Source: Nannochloris sp. 'desiccata'
Taxonomy: Eukaryota > Chlorophyta > Trebouxiophyceae > Chlorellales > Chlorellaceae
Direction: 5' to 3'
DNA: 64,000 bases
NCBI GenBank assembly: GCA_019044685.2
Contig: JAGTXX020000006.1
Coordinates: 1,879,501-1,943,500, forward strand
Every line of letters begins with the position of its first letter. Positions within the stretch are counted from its first letter, which is position 1. Positions 54,801-64,000 of the stretch are shown here, in pieces. Both the position numbers and the translations under genes were made by a program. The notes beneath the pieces are model-generated. The model worked only from the letters and a program-made list of their open reading frames with translations. It ran no database searches and had not been told where the DNA came from.

Positions 54801-56093
54801 GTACTTGGGCGCCTTGGCGTTGACCCGTCGTTGCCAACAGTTGTCTACTACGGGCACTACGATGTCCAGCCTGCAATGGAACCAGAATGGACTTCCGACC
54901 CCTTTGAAATCTCTGCGGTGGATGGCTACCTCATAGCTCGCGGTGTGAGTGATAATAAAGGTCCTACACTTGCTTTTATCTACGGGGTCAAAGAATTGCT
55001 GGAGGAACGTGGAGGCGTAGCCCCGGGTCAAGGCGGCGGTTTACCGTGCAATGTTGTTTTCCTTATCGAAGGTGAAGAGGAGAATGGGAGTATTGGCTTT
55101 CGAGATGCCGTACAGCAGAATCTACGATGGTTTGAAGGTACCGAAGCGGTACTTATTTCAAATACTCTCTGGGTGGGTGAAAGAAGACCTTGTATTACGT
55201 ACGGAATGCGTGGAATGATTACTTTTAGCATAGAAGTTCGTGGTGCAGCAAAAGATTTACATAGTGGAAATGAAGGAGGAGTCTTTTCTGAACCGTTGGC
55301 AGATTTAAATAAGGTGTTAGCCTCGTTGATTGACTCACGCAGCAATGTGTCTGTTCCGGGATTTTATGATGATGTACGACCAAATATGCTGACTGCAGCG
55401 TTACAGCGGTTACAAGCCTCTTCTGAGTTCTCATTAGAAGGCTACAGAAAGGCACTAGGTATCAAAGAACTCACTGCAGGTCGGTCTGAGAGGGAATTAC
55501 TCAACGCTCGATGGTGCCAACCAACTTTGTCGGTAGTCGATGTTCGTGTAGGGACAGCTGAAGATGCAGATCACGCTCATTATAGGTTTGGACCGACTCG
55601 ATTTTCGGTCATTCCAAGAGCAGCCGTGGGGAAAGTATCCTGTCGATTTGTCCCCGACCAAAAAGCGGAAACGCTGATTGATCACCTAACCACCCACATT
55701 CATCACGAGTTTGCTAAATTACGCTCGGGAAACTCTATTTCAGTGAAAGTACACTCTGTAGGAGACTGGTGGGAGGCTAATCCAGGCAGTGAACTGATGC
55801 AACTGGCTGAAAAGGCAGTTAAGGAAGAGTGGAAGGAGATGCCATTACTTGTGAGAGAGGGCGGTACCATGCCGGTGGCCTCAGCTTTAGAGAAAATGTT
55901 GGATGCACCTGCGTTACTGCTGCCGATGGGACAGAGTTCAGATTGCTGTCATTTGGCCAATGAAAGGATACGGAAGATTAACTTAATTCGAGGGAAGAAC
56001 GTGATTAAAAGGTTTTTGGTAGCGATGGGCGAAAAAAATAAAGGCAGTAGAGGCAGTGGGGTTGCAGCTGGTGGCAACGGCGCAGTAAATTAA
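51804..56093 (+). CDS. Dug3-Dug2 fusion: amidotransferase plus WD40 and M20 peptidase-like domains
   Basis: Exons 51804..51884 and 51984..56093 join in phase 0 across a 99-base intron, giving 1396 residues. Exon 1 begins MCRLALYLG, so the cysteine nucleophile of a class II glutamine amidotransferase is exposed after Met removal. Exon 2 continues with LGYGNLNGDGSGIGWF, then GLIFAHVRAAYPGM and HPFAHGNYLFMHNGVIAGF. Residues 1 to about 270 are therefore a complete Dug3. WD40 repeats follow (about 440-830), each with SxDxxVxVW cores, and then an M20 metallopeptidase-like domain (about 900-1380). Metal-site residues seen: His985 (GHYDVQP), Asp1017 (VSDNKGP), the Glu pair near 1058 (EGEEENG) and His1350 (CHLANE). 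The position usually Asp is Asn1087 (LISNTLW). In yeast Dug2 and Dug3 are separate and act with Dug1 on glutathione. Confidence 0.9.
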
Positions 56094-56440
56094 GATGTAG
56101 CGTTGTATGTAATAGTATTGTGTGTATGTATTTTGAACGGAACGTATGATATATAGCATGTAAATCTATTGGGATAAATGAGATCTTCGAAAATGTAAGG
56201 AACCCAGCTTTCGGGTCAAAGGCATGGAAGAAATTGTTGAAAATCAGTCGGTTGAAAAAACTTGAATATTTTTTAAATCTATCTAGTTTTTTCCCCAACT
56301 AAACCGATCTCAAATAAATACCTCTTATAAATTATAAATTATTCTAGTTTATAGCCAGTTTAATACGACTTCCTTTCAGTCAAAAGTGCTCTATTCTTAC
56401 CGGTGTATCTTGAGAACTCAAAATATTTGACCGGCGATAA
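56094..56440. other. Intergenic region after the fusion gene
   Basis: AT-rich, no protein-like frame. It holds the fusion gene's 3' end and the coiled-coil gene's promoter. Confidence 0.45.
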
Positions 56441-57918
56441 ATGGTGACTTCAAGCCCAATTGAGGTGAGATAACAACTGTATATAGTCAATACTAGTAAC
56501 TATAAGTCAACCAAGGTAACATTGTCTTCCCTCTTATGTCTCTGTAGCCCACAGTAGGGGGCTTGAGTTTCGGCTCGCCATCCCCTCAAAGCTCCCCTTT
56601 GGTGAAACAAACAAAAATAGCAATTGAGACGCTTCAAGAAGAATTATCGCAATTCAAGAAAGAAAATGAAAAGCTCAGGGGCAAGAATGAAGCCAAAGCT
56701 GAGCAGCTGAAAACACTGCAGCAACAAATGGAGGCACAAGCGCACCGCCTTGCTGCTTTAGACGGCAGGCTCGCTCAAGGAAAGGGAGCATTGAGCGCAG
56801 CCTGCACAGCAGCCCAGAGTAAAGAGACAGAGGTCTTAGCTCTCCGAGAGGCCTTGGAGAGCAAAGACCAATTTGTCCGTGAGCAAGCTGCAGCGGTGGC
56901 CAGACTGGATAGGATGGTTGGAGATGGCGAAGCAGCGGCATCGTTTATGCGTGCTAAAGAAGCCTCCCTTGAACAAGAAAGAACTGCACTGACTAAAACT
57001 ATACAAGATTTGAAACAAAATATCGTAGCGCAGGAAACTGAGGCACGTCAGCAAATAGCGGCCAATACAATATCAACCGAGGCAGTACACGCTCAACTAA
57101 AGAAGGTACAAGCAGACCTTGCCGAAGAAAAGTCGAGCAGATTACAAGAACAGAAGAACTATGAATTACAGATCTCCAATTTGAACCATAATTTGCGTCG
57201 CAAAGAAGCCGAGTTTGAAGCAGCCAAGCAGCAAGGCGCTGCAGCATCTGCTGACGGAGCAGCTGGGGCAGCCTCCCTTCGAGGACTTGCTGAAAGATTG
57301 GTGACAGAACGCAGAGAATGGGAATCAGAGCGTAGCAGACTGTTAATTGAATGCCAAAAGAGGCTTGAAGAAGCGGAGAGGTGGATGGAAAAGGCTGCGA
57401 CAGAAGCAGACAACCAGAAAAAAGCTGCTGCAGCAGCCGCTGAATATGCAGCACAACAACTGCAGTTCTTGGACAACGACTGGGCAAAAAGGGCAGATGA
57501 GGCTATTTTTGCAGCAAGACAAGATGAAAGACTACGAATGCTGGCTGGACAGGAGGCTGCTGCAGCTGCCGCTGCCCTCAAAAGGGACCAAGATGCCGCA
57601 GCAGCTGCAGCAGCGTCATCAACCAGGAATGCAATAGATTCCAGGATGCAAGAGCTTGCTGCTCTTCAGCAAGAGGCCATTGCAGCAGATTATGACAGGC
57701 TACATGGGCAGGTGGAAAGGTGCTTGGAAGCTTTAGCAGAGAGAGTTATGCGTCACCAACAGAAGACCGAGAAAAAACAGGCATCTATATTAAAGCATTT
57801 GAGATTGCTCGCTGCTGCTGATATGGGCGCAGCTCGGCATGTGCACTTCACATGCAGTCCTCGCTGCCCACATGGTGCTGGTGCTATGTCTGCAGGGCTT
57901 TGGGATTCTGACTATTAA
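56441..57918 (+). CDS. Coiled-coil protein of unknown function
   Basis: Exons 56441..56464 and 56548..57918 join in phase 0, giving 464 residues. Exon 1 is only MVTSSPIE, and the second exon continues PTVGGLSFGSPSPQ. From about residue 35 to 430 the sequence is heptad-rich with many Glu, Lys, Gln and Ala, which predicts a long coiled coil with alanine-rich parts. The last ~40 residues include a Cys/His cluster (HVHFTCSPRCPHGAG). I do not recognise a family. A cytoskeletal or centrosomal/flagellar scaffold is possible but only from composition. Confidence 0.7.
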
Positions 57919-58081
57919 GTATCTCTGTGCCGACCCATGCTGCGGAGGTGGTGGAGAGCATGTTGTGACCATCCAACTCGGATGCCCTCAAAACAGGCAT
58001 ATTATAAGTGCATGCATATTCCAAAATATTTTGATAAAATTAGAAATGTTGTAAACTATGATTTAGCTCACGATTGACGCG

Positions 58082-59515
58082 ATGGAGGCACGCAGTGGAA
58101 GCGAATCTTCAATTTTGAAGCTAGCAGCAGAGAGGTTGCGCGAAAGCAGGAAAGCCCCATCCTCCAAATATGATTATATTAAAATCAAGGTCTGGCTGGG
58201 AGAAGGGTTGGATCATTATTTCATTCTATCAAGGTTTCTGATCGCACGCATGTTGACGGTGACGAAAGTCTCCCAAGACAAGGTCAGTTTTTCATAATGA
58301 AAACATGACTATATACTACAAGTTACTCTAAGATAAACCCCATCAAATGCTCGCAAACACCTTATTAATCTCTACAATAGCTAAGACCGCCATATCTGCA
58401 ATCTACAGGCTGTTAAAATCGCTTTAGAAGTGAAGAAATGGCTCGTCGACAATAACAAACTTGATCTAACACAAGATGAATTAGAAACAGTTCTATTTAA
58501 TTCTATGCGCGCACGTGGTTATGGCGACGACTATATCCAGCGCTACCGTATGATGAACACATTTCAACAACAAAAACGACCTTTGATTATTTTAATATGC
58601 GGTTCTGCATGCACAGGAAAATCCACGCTTGCCCAACAGCTGGCGTCTCGTTTGAATTTACCCAATGTATTGCAAATAGATGCCTTTAGAGACTTACTTA
58701 GTGGTGGAGACGACGCACCGCTACCCGAGACACCGTTGTACATGCGGCATGGGCTTGATTCTGAGGCTCTAGTGGGTGCCTATAAAGAGGAATGTAAAGT
58801 GCTGAGACAGGCACTGGACGGGGATCTGGTAAAATGTATTTGTGATGGGAAGTCTATAATAATAGAAGGATTGCATCTGGATCCAGGGTTGTATATACGT
58901 GAGTTTGGGAAAGGAGGGGTCCTTGAGAGAAGAGCATCGGAACAGCAAGCAGAGGCGGCGGCGGCGGCAGCAGTATTAAAAACCATACAGTACCAGAGGG
59001 AGATTGCTACTGATGGCGACGGGGATGAAAAGAACAAGGACACTTTATTAAAAATCACAGAAGATAGGAGCGATAGCAACGAAAGTGAGAAGGAGCAGCA
59101 AGAGGAGAATGTGCTTTGTAAGGACTTGAATGGAGCAACAACACCAGCCACAACAGCAGCAGCAGCAAGTCTACCTCCAGTGCCGTGCCGTAGTAAAAGT
59201 ATAGATGAAGGCCTGCGTACGTACGGAGGACCTGTATTCGTACCTATAGTACTTCGAGTAGATCCTGAAGAGTACCCTATCATGGCTGAAGAATGGCTTC
59301 GAAGGCAGTTGCCTACACACACCGGGGCAGCAGAGCAGGAGAGGATGTTGGAGCAACTCATTGCACTACAAGAGTATTTAAGCAGTTATAAGGATACAGG
59401 AGTGCCTGTTATGAGTATTGGTGTGCTAAAGTTCCAGGATACGTTAGATAGCTTGCACGACTATGTTTTGGAGTGCATTCAACAGTCTTTCTCAGCGGTC
59501 GGTGGAGAACATTGA
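58082..59515 (+). CDS. LPA1/2-phosphoglycerate-kinase-related P-loop protein
   Basis: Exons 58082..58282 and 58409..59515 join in phase 0, giving 435 residues. The N-terminal domain (about 28-120) has KYDYIKIKVWLGEGLDHYF, then LSRFLIARMLTVTK and RARGYGDDYIQRYRMM, which is the block shared by plant LPA1 proteins. The Walker A motif GSACTGKST follows at about 132-140, with RLNLPNVLQIDAFRDLL and IIIEGLHLDPGLY downstream. A low-complexity insertion (about 59000-59160, Asp, Asn, Ser and Ala-rich) splits the C-terminal part. In plants LPA1 affects phytic-acid level; archaeal relatives are 2-phosphoglycerate kinases. The exact reaction here is not proven. Confidence 0.88.
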
Positions 59516-59611
59516 TTTGTGTTTTTTGTATTTACCCCCTTTTTTTACCTCAGATCGAACTATTTATTTGTAAAATCGCAATACTTGGATACCATAGAGC
59601 TTTAGGATTTG

Positions 59612-60875
59612 ATGCCTGAGGGTGAGTCCCCTCTGGGAACTATGGAAACAAACGATTATCGTCCATTTCAACGGTTGGATCAGTTCGGAGAACTGGGTCT
59701 TAAACCGCAACCCTTGTTAGAGCAGCTACGACTGTTATTCTTCGCCCTTTTCCTAGCCCCGTTCAAAGCGATCGGTACACTGGCCTGTCTTCTCGGCTAT
59801 TTTGTCGTGATCAAGCTGTCATTCCTCTTTCCACGCTCTGTGCGTTCCGACTGGGTAGCTGCTCTTGGCAAAATATTCTGTAGAGGATGTCTATTTTCTC
59901 TAGGATTTGTACGGGTCAAATGGATCAAAATAGAAGCAGATTTAAAACCACCTTTAGTTGCTGCCATCCCTGCCGTCGGCATTGTCTCCAACCACTCTAG
60001 CTGGATTGATATTCTCATTCATATGAGCCATTCTTTTCCATCATTTGTAGCAAGGGATGCTACAAAGAGAACCCCCATTATCGGATCCATCAGGTAAACC
60101 TTTATCTTACAATACGAAGTCGAAAAATAGGATACCAACTCTGCTTCTCTCTCACAGACGTGTCCTTTGACCTTCACTTTCCCTTCTTATCACTATCAAT
60201 CTTTCCTTTACCTCTTGCAGTCAAGCAATGGGATGTATCTATGTAGACCGATCCAAACGCCCAAACGACAGCGGCCAGCCTGGTGTCTCTGCTTTAGTCA
60301 AGCAAAGAATGGAATCTATGGCTGCTGGGCGGTTGCCGCATGCCAGACCGATGCTTCTATTCCCTGAAGGGACAACAACGAATGGACAGTACATGCTGCA
60401 TTTTAGAACAGGGGCATTTTTAGCTGGTGCTCCACTGCAGCCAGTAATCATTCGCTATAATGTAGGCAGGTTCTCTCCAGCCTGGGAAACTATTACGGCC
60501 CCTCGGCATATTTTTTTATTGCTGTGCAATCCTTGGCATAGCGTCACCTGTTTTGAGCTGCCAGTGCACGTGCCTACTGAGGAAGAAAGAGAAGATCCTA
60601 GAGTATATGCTGCCAATGTTAGACGTACTATGGTAAGCTTTTTAATATTAATTGATTTTTAAACTAGAAGGCAATTTTTTATGTCTATCGATACCTACTC
60701 ATTTTGTTCTTGGTAAATTTTATTCTTTTTGCAGATGAGCTTTTCAGGGTTAAAAGATACGTCTCTAACGTATGAAGATAAGATGCAGTATGTCGCAACC
60801 TTGAAGAAAAAGTATGGGCTCCCAGTAGAGGTGAAATCGGCTGCAGCTGTTATTTCTGGTTCAAAACAGAAATAA
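59612..60875 (+). CDS. Lysophospholipid acyltransferase (LPCAT/LPEAT-like)
   Basis: Exons 59612..60093, 60221..60632 and 60735..60875 give 344 residues. One or two hydrophobic segments (about 40-70) precede the PlsC domain. Its HX4D motif is NHSSWID (H at about 128), followed by a switch to the membrane half, then FPEGTTTNG (about 206-214) and PLQPVIIRY. The C-terminal part ends in a basic SGSKQK tail. These enzymes reacylate lysophosphatidylcholine or lysophosphatidylethanolamine in the ER. No EF-hand region of LPEAT2 is present. Substrate head group cannot be read from the sequence. Confidence 0.88.
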
Positions 60876-61189
60876 AAACAAATTTTAGATGTTCAACCCT
60901 GAAGAGCGGGGAGCTCTTGGTTTTCAAAAACAAGTAAAAAGTGATGTCGTGCCTTTCATTTTTCGTAGATTTTTTCTAATGTATCAATTTTTTATCGTTA
61001 TGTAGTAGGTTTGAATGAGATTTTATCGGTGTAAAGGATTTCGTGAGCAGAGTTGAAGGTTGGAAGTTTTGCCACCGTTTTGTCAAGTTGCGCCAACAAA
61101 CAAAGAAGTGAAACCTAACCTAAAGCCTGACAACCTCTCTCACCCAACATAGTAAAATTTACTGTGAAATTTAATAGATTTATCTAGGC
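60876..61189. other. Intergenic region upstream of the overlapping ORF pair
   Basis: A 314-base gap with no recognisable feature other than short T-rich tracts. It must hold the acyltransferase 3' end and the promoter for the next transcript. Confidence 0.4.
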
Positions 61190-61522
61190 ATGGATGCGGG
61201 CGATACGAGGCACACAAAGCGAAAACAAGATAATAATCTCGCAGAAGTTTCACTGATCAAGAATCCTAAAGTTGTGCCCAGCATTCTCAAGGGCGTTGCT
61301 GCGCCTAGAAAACCTCGTGTAGGAGACGATTTTCAAGCAGCGATTCTACCTTGTCCACCTCAAAGAGAAACTCTCGAAAGCCCCCCCAAAACTCAACCTC
61401 GATCTGAGCTGGCTGCTCCTCGTCGTCCATCTTCGGCAACCACCACCACTGCCACCGAGGAGCAAATCTCACAACCTCAGCTACACCAGCAACACGAGTG
61501 TCGTAACTATGTTTGCGACTAG
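61190..61522 (+). CDS. Overlapping upstream ORF with ELM2-like motif
   Basis: 110 residues from the ATG at 61190 to the stop at 61520-61522. It overlaps the NSMAF start (61509) by 14 bases in a different frame, with NSMAF's ATG inside its last codons. Its middle part has KPRVGDDFQAAILPCP, like the VG-x-x-(F/Y)-Q-A-x-(I/L)-P start of ELM2 domains, then a Pro/Thr-rich tail. A SANT domain, which usually follows ELM2, is absent. It could be a short conserved upstream ORF that lowers NSMAF translation, an independent small protein on a bicistronic mRNA, or chance. The ELM2 resemblance is one short motif only. Confidence 0.5.
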   Translation: MDAGDTRHTKRKQDNNLAEVSLIKNPKVVPSILKGVAAPRKPRVGDDFQAAILPCPPQRETLESPPKTQPRSELAAPRRPSSATTTTATEEQISQPQLHQQHECRNYVCD

Positions 61523-64000
61523 AAGATCTGCAGGGAGGTTCTCCCTTCTTCTCTTAGATGAAAACGAGTTTTATGTTCGAGACTTTGTCGCTACCTGCAC
61601 CTGGCCTTCTGATGTCACAGGCAACAAACATGGCGCTGCTTCTATCTCTGGACAAATCCGCCTTTGCACAAAATCCCTATTTTTTGAGGCAGATGACGTG
61701 AGAATACCTATAGTCAGGCTGCCATTTCAGTTTTTAGAGCAACTCGAAGGTCTTGGCAAACAGCAAGTGGCGGTGGTTGCTTTACGGTGGTATAAAATGA
61801 AGGCAAATGCTGCAGATGAACCTTATATATTTGAAAAAGGTCGTTCGTCATTATGGAATTTTAAGTTAATTTATGCTGCACTCGCTGATTTCATGCCCTT
61901 AGCCCAACGAATGCTAGTTGCCAGCCGACTGCCATTGACCGACCAAGAGGCACTCCTTGACGATGTCTTAGCAGAAGTAGAAGGATCCCTTCGATTTGAC
62001 CCTGGACATCTCCGTAGTCCTAGTACTGAAACAATCGTGCTAGAAATTCCTGCGATGAGACTTGCCCCGTTACTACAGGAACCTTGTCGTCTAGCAATTA
62101 CGAATACCCGTCTCTACCTGCAACCTCTGCATAACATTAGCGGTGATGCAGCAGTGTTGAGCCACCCTTTAGCAGGAATAGCAGCATTTGCTCGTCGGCG
62201 CAGCTCCCTGAAAGATATAGGCTTGGAAGTGTTTTTTGTCGACCCTCCAAAAGAGGCCGGCATCCAGGGGCCGGTGTGGGGCGCTGACAGTGTATTTCTT
62301 TCTTTCAAATCCCAACAACATAGAGATCGCGTGGTTGAAGCTCTTACTGCCCAAGCAAGTTTAGGAGACGCGTTACCTGGTGGTCGGTCTACCGCTGCTG
62401 CATGTGGGTCAGTACTCGAAGCAGGGGGCGGGTGGCTTCAGCGAGTCACAGCTGCGTGGCAACATGGATTGATCTCAAACTTTGATTATCTTTTATATTG
62501 CAACTTGGCTGCAGGAAGATCATTTAATGACTTAACCCAATATCCAGTATTTCCATGGGTAGTACAAGATTATTCCAGTACAAGTTTGAATTTACACGAC
62601 CCCGGTACTTTCCGAGATTTGTCGAGACCAATTGGAGCGCTCAATCCTACACGGCTAGCTCAATTTCAAGAAAGATACCGCGAAATGGCATCTGATAGTG
62701 GCGGTCATCCGGAAGGTATTGACCCACCATTTTTATATGGAACGCATTACTCGTGTCCTGGATATACGATGTTTTGGCTTGTCCGAGCGGCACCCGCGCA
62801 TATGCTCCGCCTACAAAATGGAAAATTTGATGCACCCGATCGCCTTTTTTGTTCCATTTCTGAAGCCTGGGACAGTGTTCTGACAAATCAGGCTGATGTC
62901 AAGGAGCTTATTCCTGAGTTTTACATGCCCGAGCAACCAAATTTCTTGTTGAATAGTAAAAGGTTGGCTCTAGGGGTCCGTCAAAATGGCCGCTTAGTAG
63001 GTGATGTGGAGTTGCCTCCGTGGGCTAAAAACTCAGTTGATAGGTTTCTAACCCTCCATCGTGCTGCACTAGAAGCTCCGTTTGTTTCTGCAAATCTGCA
63101 TCATTGGATTGATTTGATATTTGGAAATAAACAGAGGGGACACGCGGCGGTGGAGGCTGACAATGTGTTCCGACATTTGACTTATGAAGGTAAGAAAGAG
63201 ATTAACTGAGCATTATATTATTGGTGTTGAAGTTTGGTAATATTAAGTTGGATAGTAGACTGCAATAGAAGACTACGTTATTGCTATTCCCTGTATAGTA
63301 ATACTTGTATATCGAGATACATAAAATATGAATTTTCTTTCTTTCTTTTTAGGTGCTATCGATCCTGAATCCATCACCGACCCAGTGCAACGAGCAGCGA
63401 CTGAAGTTGCCATTAATGAATTTGGACAATGCCCGGGACAAATTTTCAAACTTCCACACCCATCTAGGTTAGTATGCCCTGATATACCAGAAAGCTTCGA
63501 AGAAAATGGAAAAGAAAGTGCAGTTGCCACCTCACCGACATTCTCCTCTCCTCGGTACAGCCATGGTTCTACCAGCAGTGCTGGTGCTGGTAGAAGTACT
63601 ACGAATACAAGTCACTCGCTTTCGTTAGGCCTCGTTTCAGCTATTATTGCTACTCTGGAAGATGAACGGCAGCCACATCCACGAGAAGTCCCTGCGTTAT
63701 TAAGAGAGCTTGATGTTTTAGCAAAGAGAAGAGAACAAATCGAGCGACAGCGGGAACAAGAAGAAGGGAAAAGAAAGGAAGGAGAACGGAAAAACGATTC
63801 TATTATTAGTTCCCAGGCTCCTATCCTTACTACCCAGCAATCTGGTACCTCGACTACCTCTGTCTCTGTCTCTGATTCTTCAGCCCCAGCTTCTCCATTT
63901 GCTTCAGCCAAGGCCGGCCTCGCCGGCAAATGGAGCGCCTTTAAAGATGCTCTTGGGAGCAGAAGAGAATCTCTGGACAAGGTTAGTAGTATTAGGAGTA
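61509..64000 (+). CDS. NSMAF/FAN-like BEACH protein, 3' end outside window
   Basis: Exon 1 is 61509..63189, and exon 2 starts at 63353 in phase 1 and stays open to the window edge. The product starts MFATRRSAGRFSLLLLDENE, matching the RFSLLLL start of animal NSMAF. A GRAM/PH-like domain lies about 175-255 (TNTRLYLQPLHN). The BEACH domain lies about 305-600: DLTQYPVFPWVVQDYSS, GTFRDLSRPIGALN, FLYGTHYSCPGY, ADVKELIPEFYMPE, DVELPPWAKN and HWIDLIFGNKQRG. Then FGQCPGQIFKLPHP marks the end of the BEACH domain, followed by a low-complexity linker. The WD40 repeats expected after it lie beyond the window. Animal NSMAF links the TNF receptor to neutral sphingomyelinase and works in membrane traffic. 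Confidence 0.9.

Noticed and set aside
52233..56093. Starting the Dug2-like protein at the internal ATG at 52233
   Set aside because: The frame extends upstream through 51984 and, across an intron, to an MCR start with the amidotransferase nucleophile. The internal start would remove the active site.
1..64000. CRISPR arrays, bacterial operons, transposons and viral genes
   Set aside because: No direct repeats with spacers, no transposase or integrase motifs and no viral hallmark proteins were seen. Genes have spliceosomal introns.
1..64000. tRNA or rRNA genes
   Set aside because: I noticed no convincing B-box or rRNA segment by eye. A covariance-model scan would be needed to exclude tRNAs fully.

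Overview
This window is nuclear DNA of a compact eukaryotic genome. Nearly every gene is protein-coding. Most have none to two introns of roughly 60-250 bases with GT..AG ends (a few have more), and neighbouring genes lie 100-500 bases apart on both strands. An axonemal outer-arm dynein intermediate chain (28012-29933) means the organism builds a motile flagellum at some life stage. Several genes recall plant and algal families: a SECRET AGENT-like O-GlcNAc transferase, an ARIA/ABAP1-type armadillo-BTB protein, an LPA1-type 2-phosphoglycerate-kinase-related protein, a SWEET transporter and a plant-type HAD protein. A flagellated unicellular alga or related protist fits best, but the lineage cannot be fixed from this window. 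I saw no viral, transposon, CRISPR or rRNA sequence.

Layout. 1-6360: C-terminus of CSB/ERCC6, a SnoaL-like protein (-) and an O-GlcNAc transferase. 6361-12000: a tentative 52-residue protein, a membrane RING-CH E3 ligase, a VAMP7-type R-SNARE (-), an unrecognised multi-exon gene and a GCNA-like SprT protease (-). 12111-20968: exocyst Sec8, malic enzyme (-) and an ARM-BTB protein. 21216-27824: a 1432-residue unknown two-membrane-span protein (-), a 36-base poly-G run and a secreted beta-helix protein. 28012-34484: dynein intermediate chain (-) and condensin II subunit G2. 34986-41397: a small basic protein (-), a COQ8-type kinase, SWEET, a 3-methyladenine DNA glycosylase and a PPTC7-type phosphatase. 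41618-49252: one very large chromatin reader (-) that looks like two genes until the intron is resolved. 50105-64000: a five-exon HAD protein (-), a fused glutathione-degradation enzyme, a coiled-coil protein, an LPA1-like kinase, a lysophospholipid acyltransferase, a short ORF overlapping the next start, and an NSMAF/FAN-type BEACH protein that runs off the window.

The two strongest novelties come from resolving splice sites. At 51804-56093 an N-terminal-cysteine glutamine amidotransferase (Dug3) is joined in one reading frame to a WD40-M20 peptidase-like protein (Dug2), two proteins that in yeast are separate partners in gamma-glutamyl-independent glutathione breakdown. At 41618-49252 a phase-2 intron joins a DDT-WHIM-PHD protein to a protein with two more PHD fingers and four bromodomains, giving a 2484-residue BPTF/NURF301-like reader. 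Functionally the window is ordinary housekeeping: DNA repair (CSB, GCNA, AlkA), chromatin (BPTF-like, condensin II), membrane traffic (Sec8, VAMP7, NSMAF), mitochondrial regulation (COQ8, PPTC7) and metabolism. No operon-like grouping is implied.
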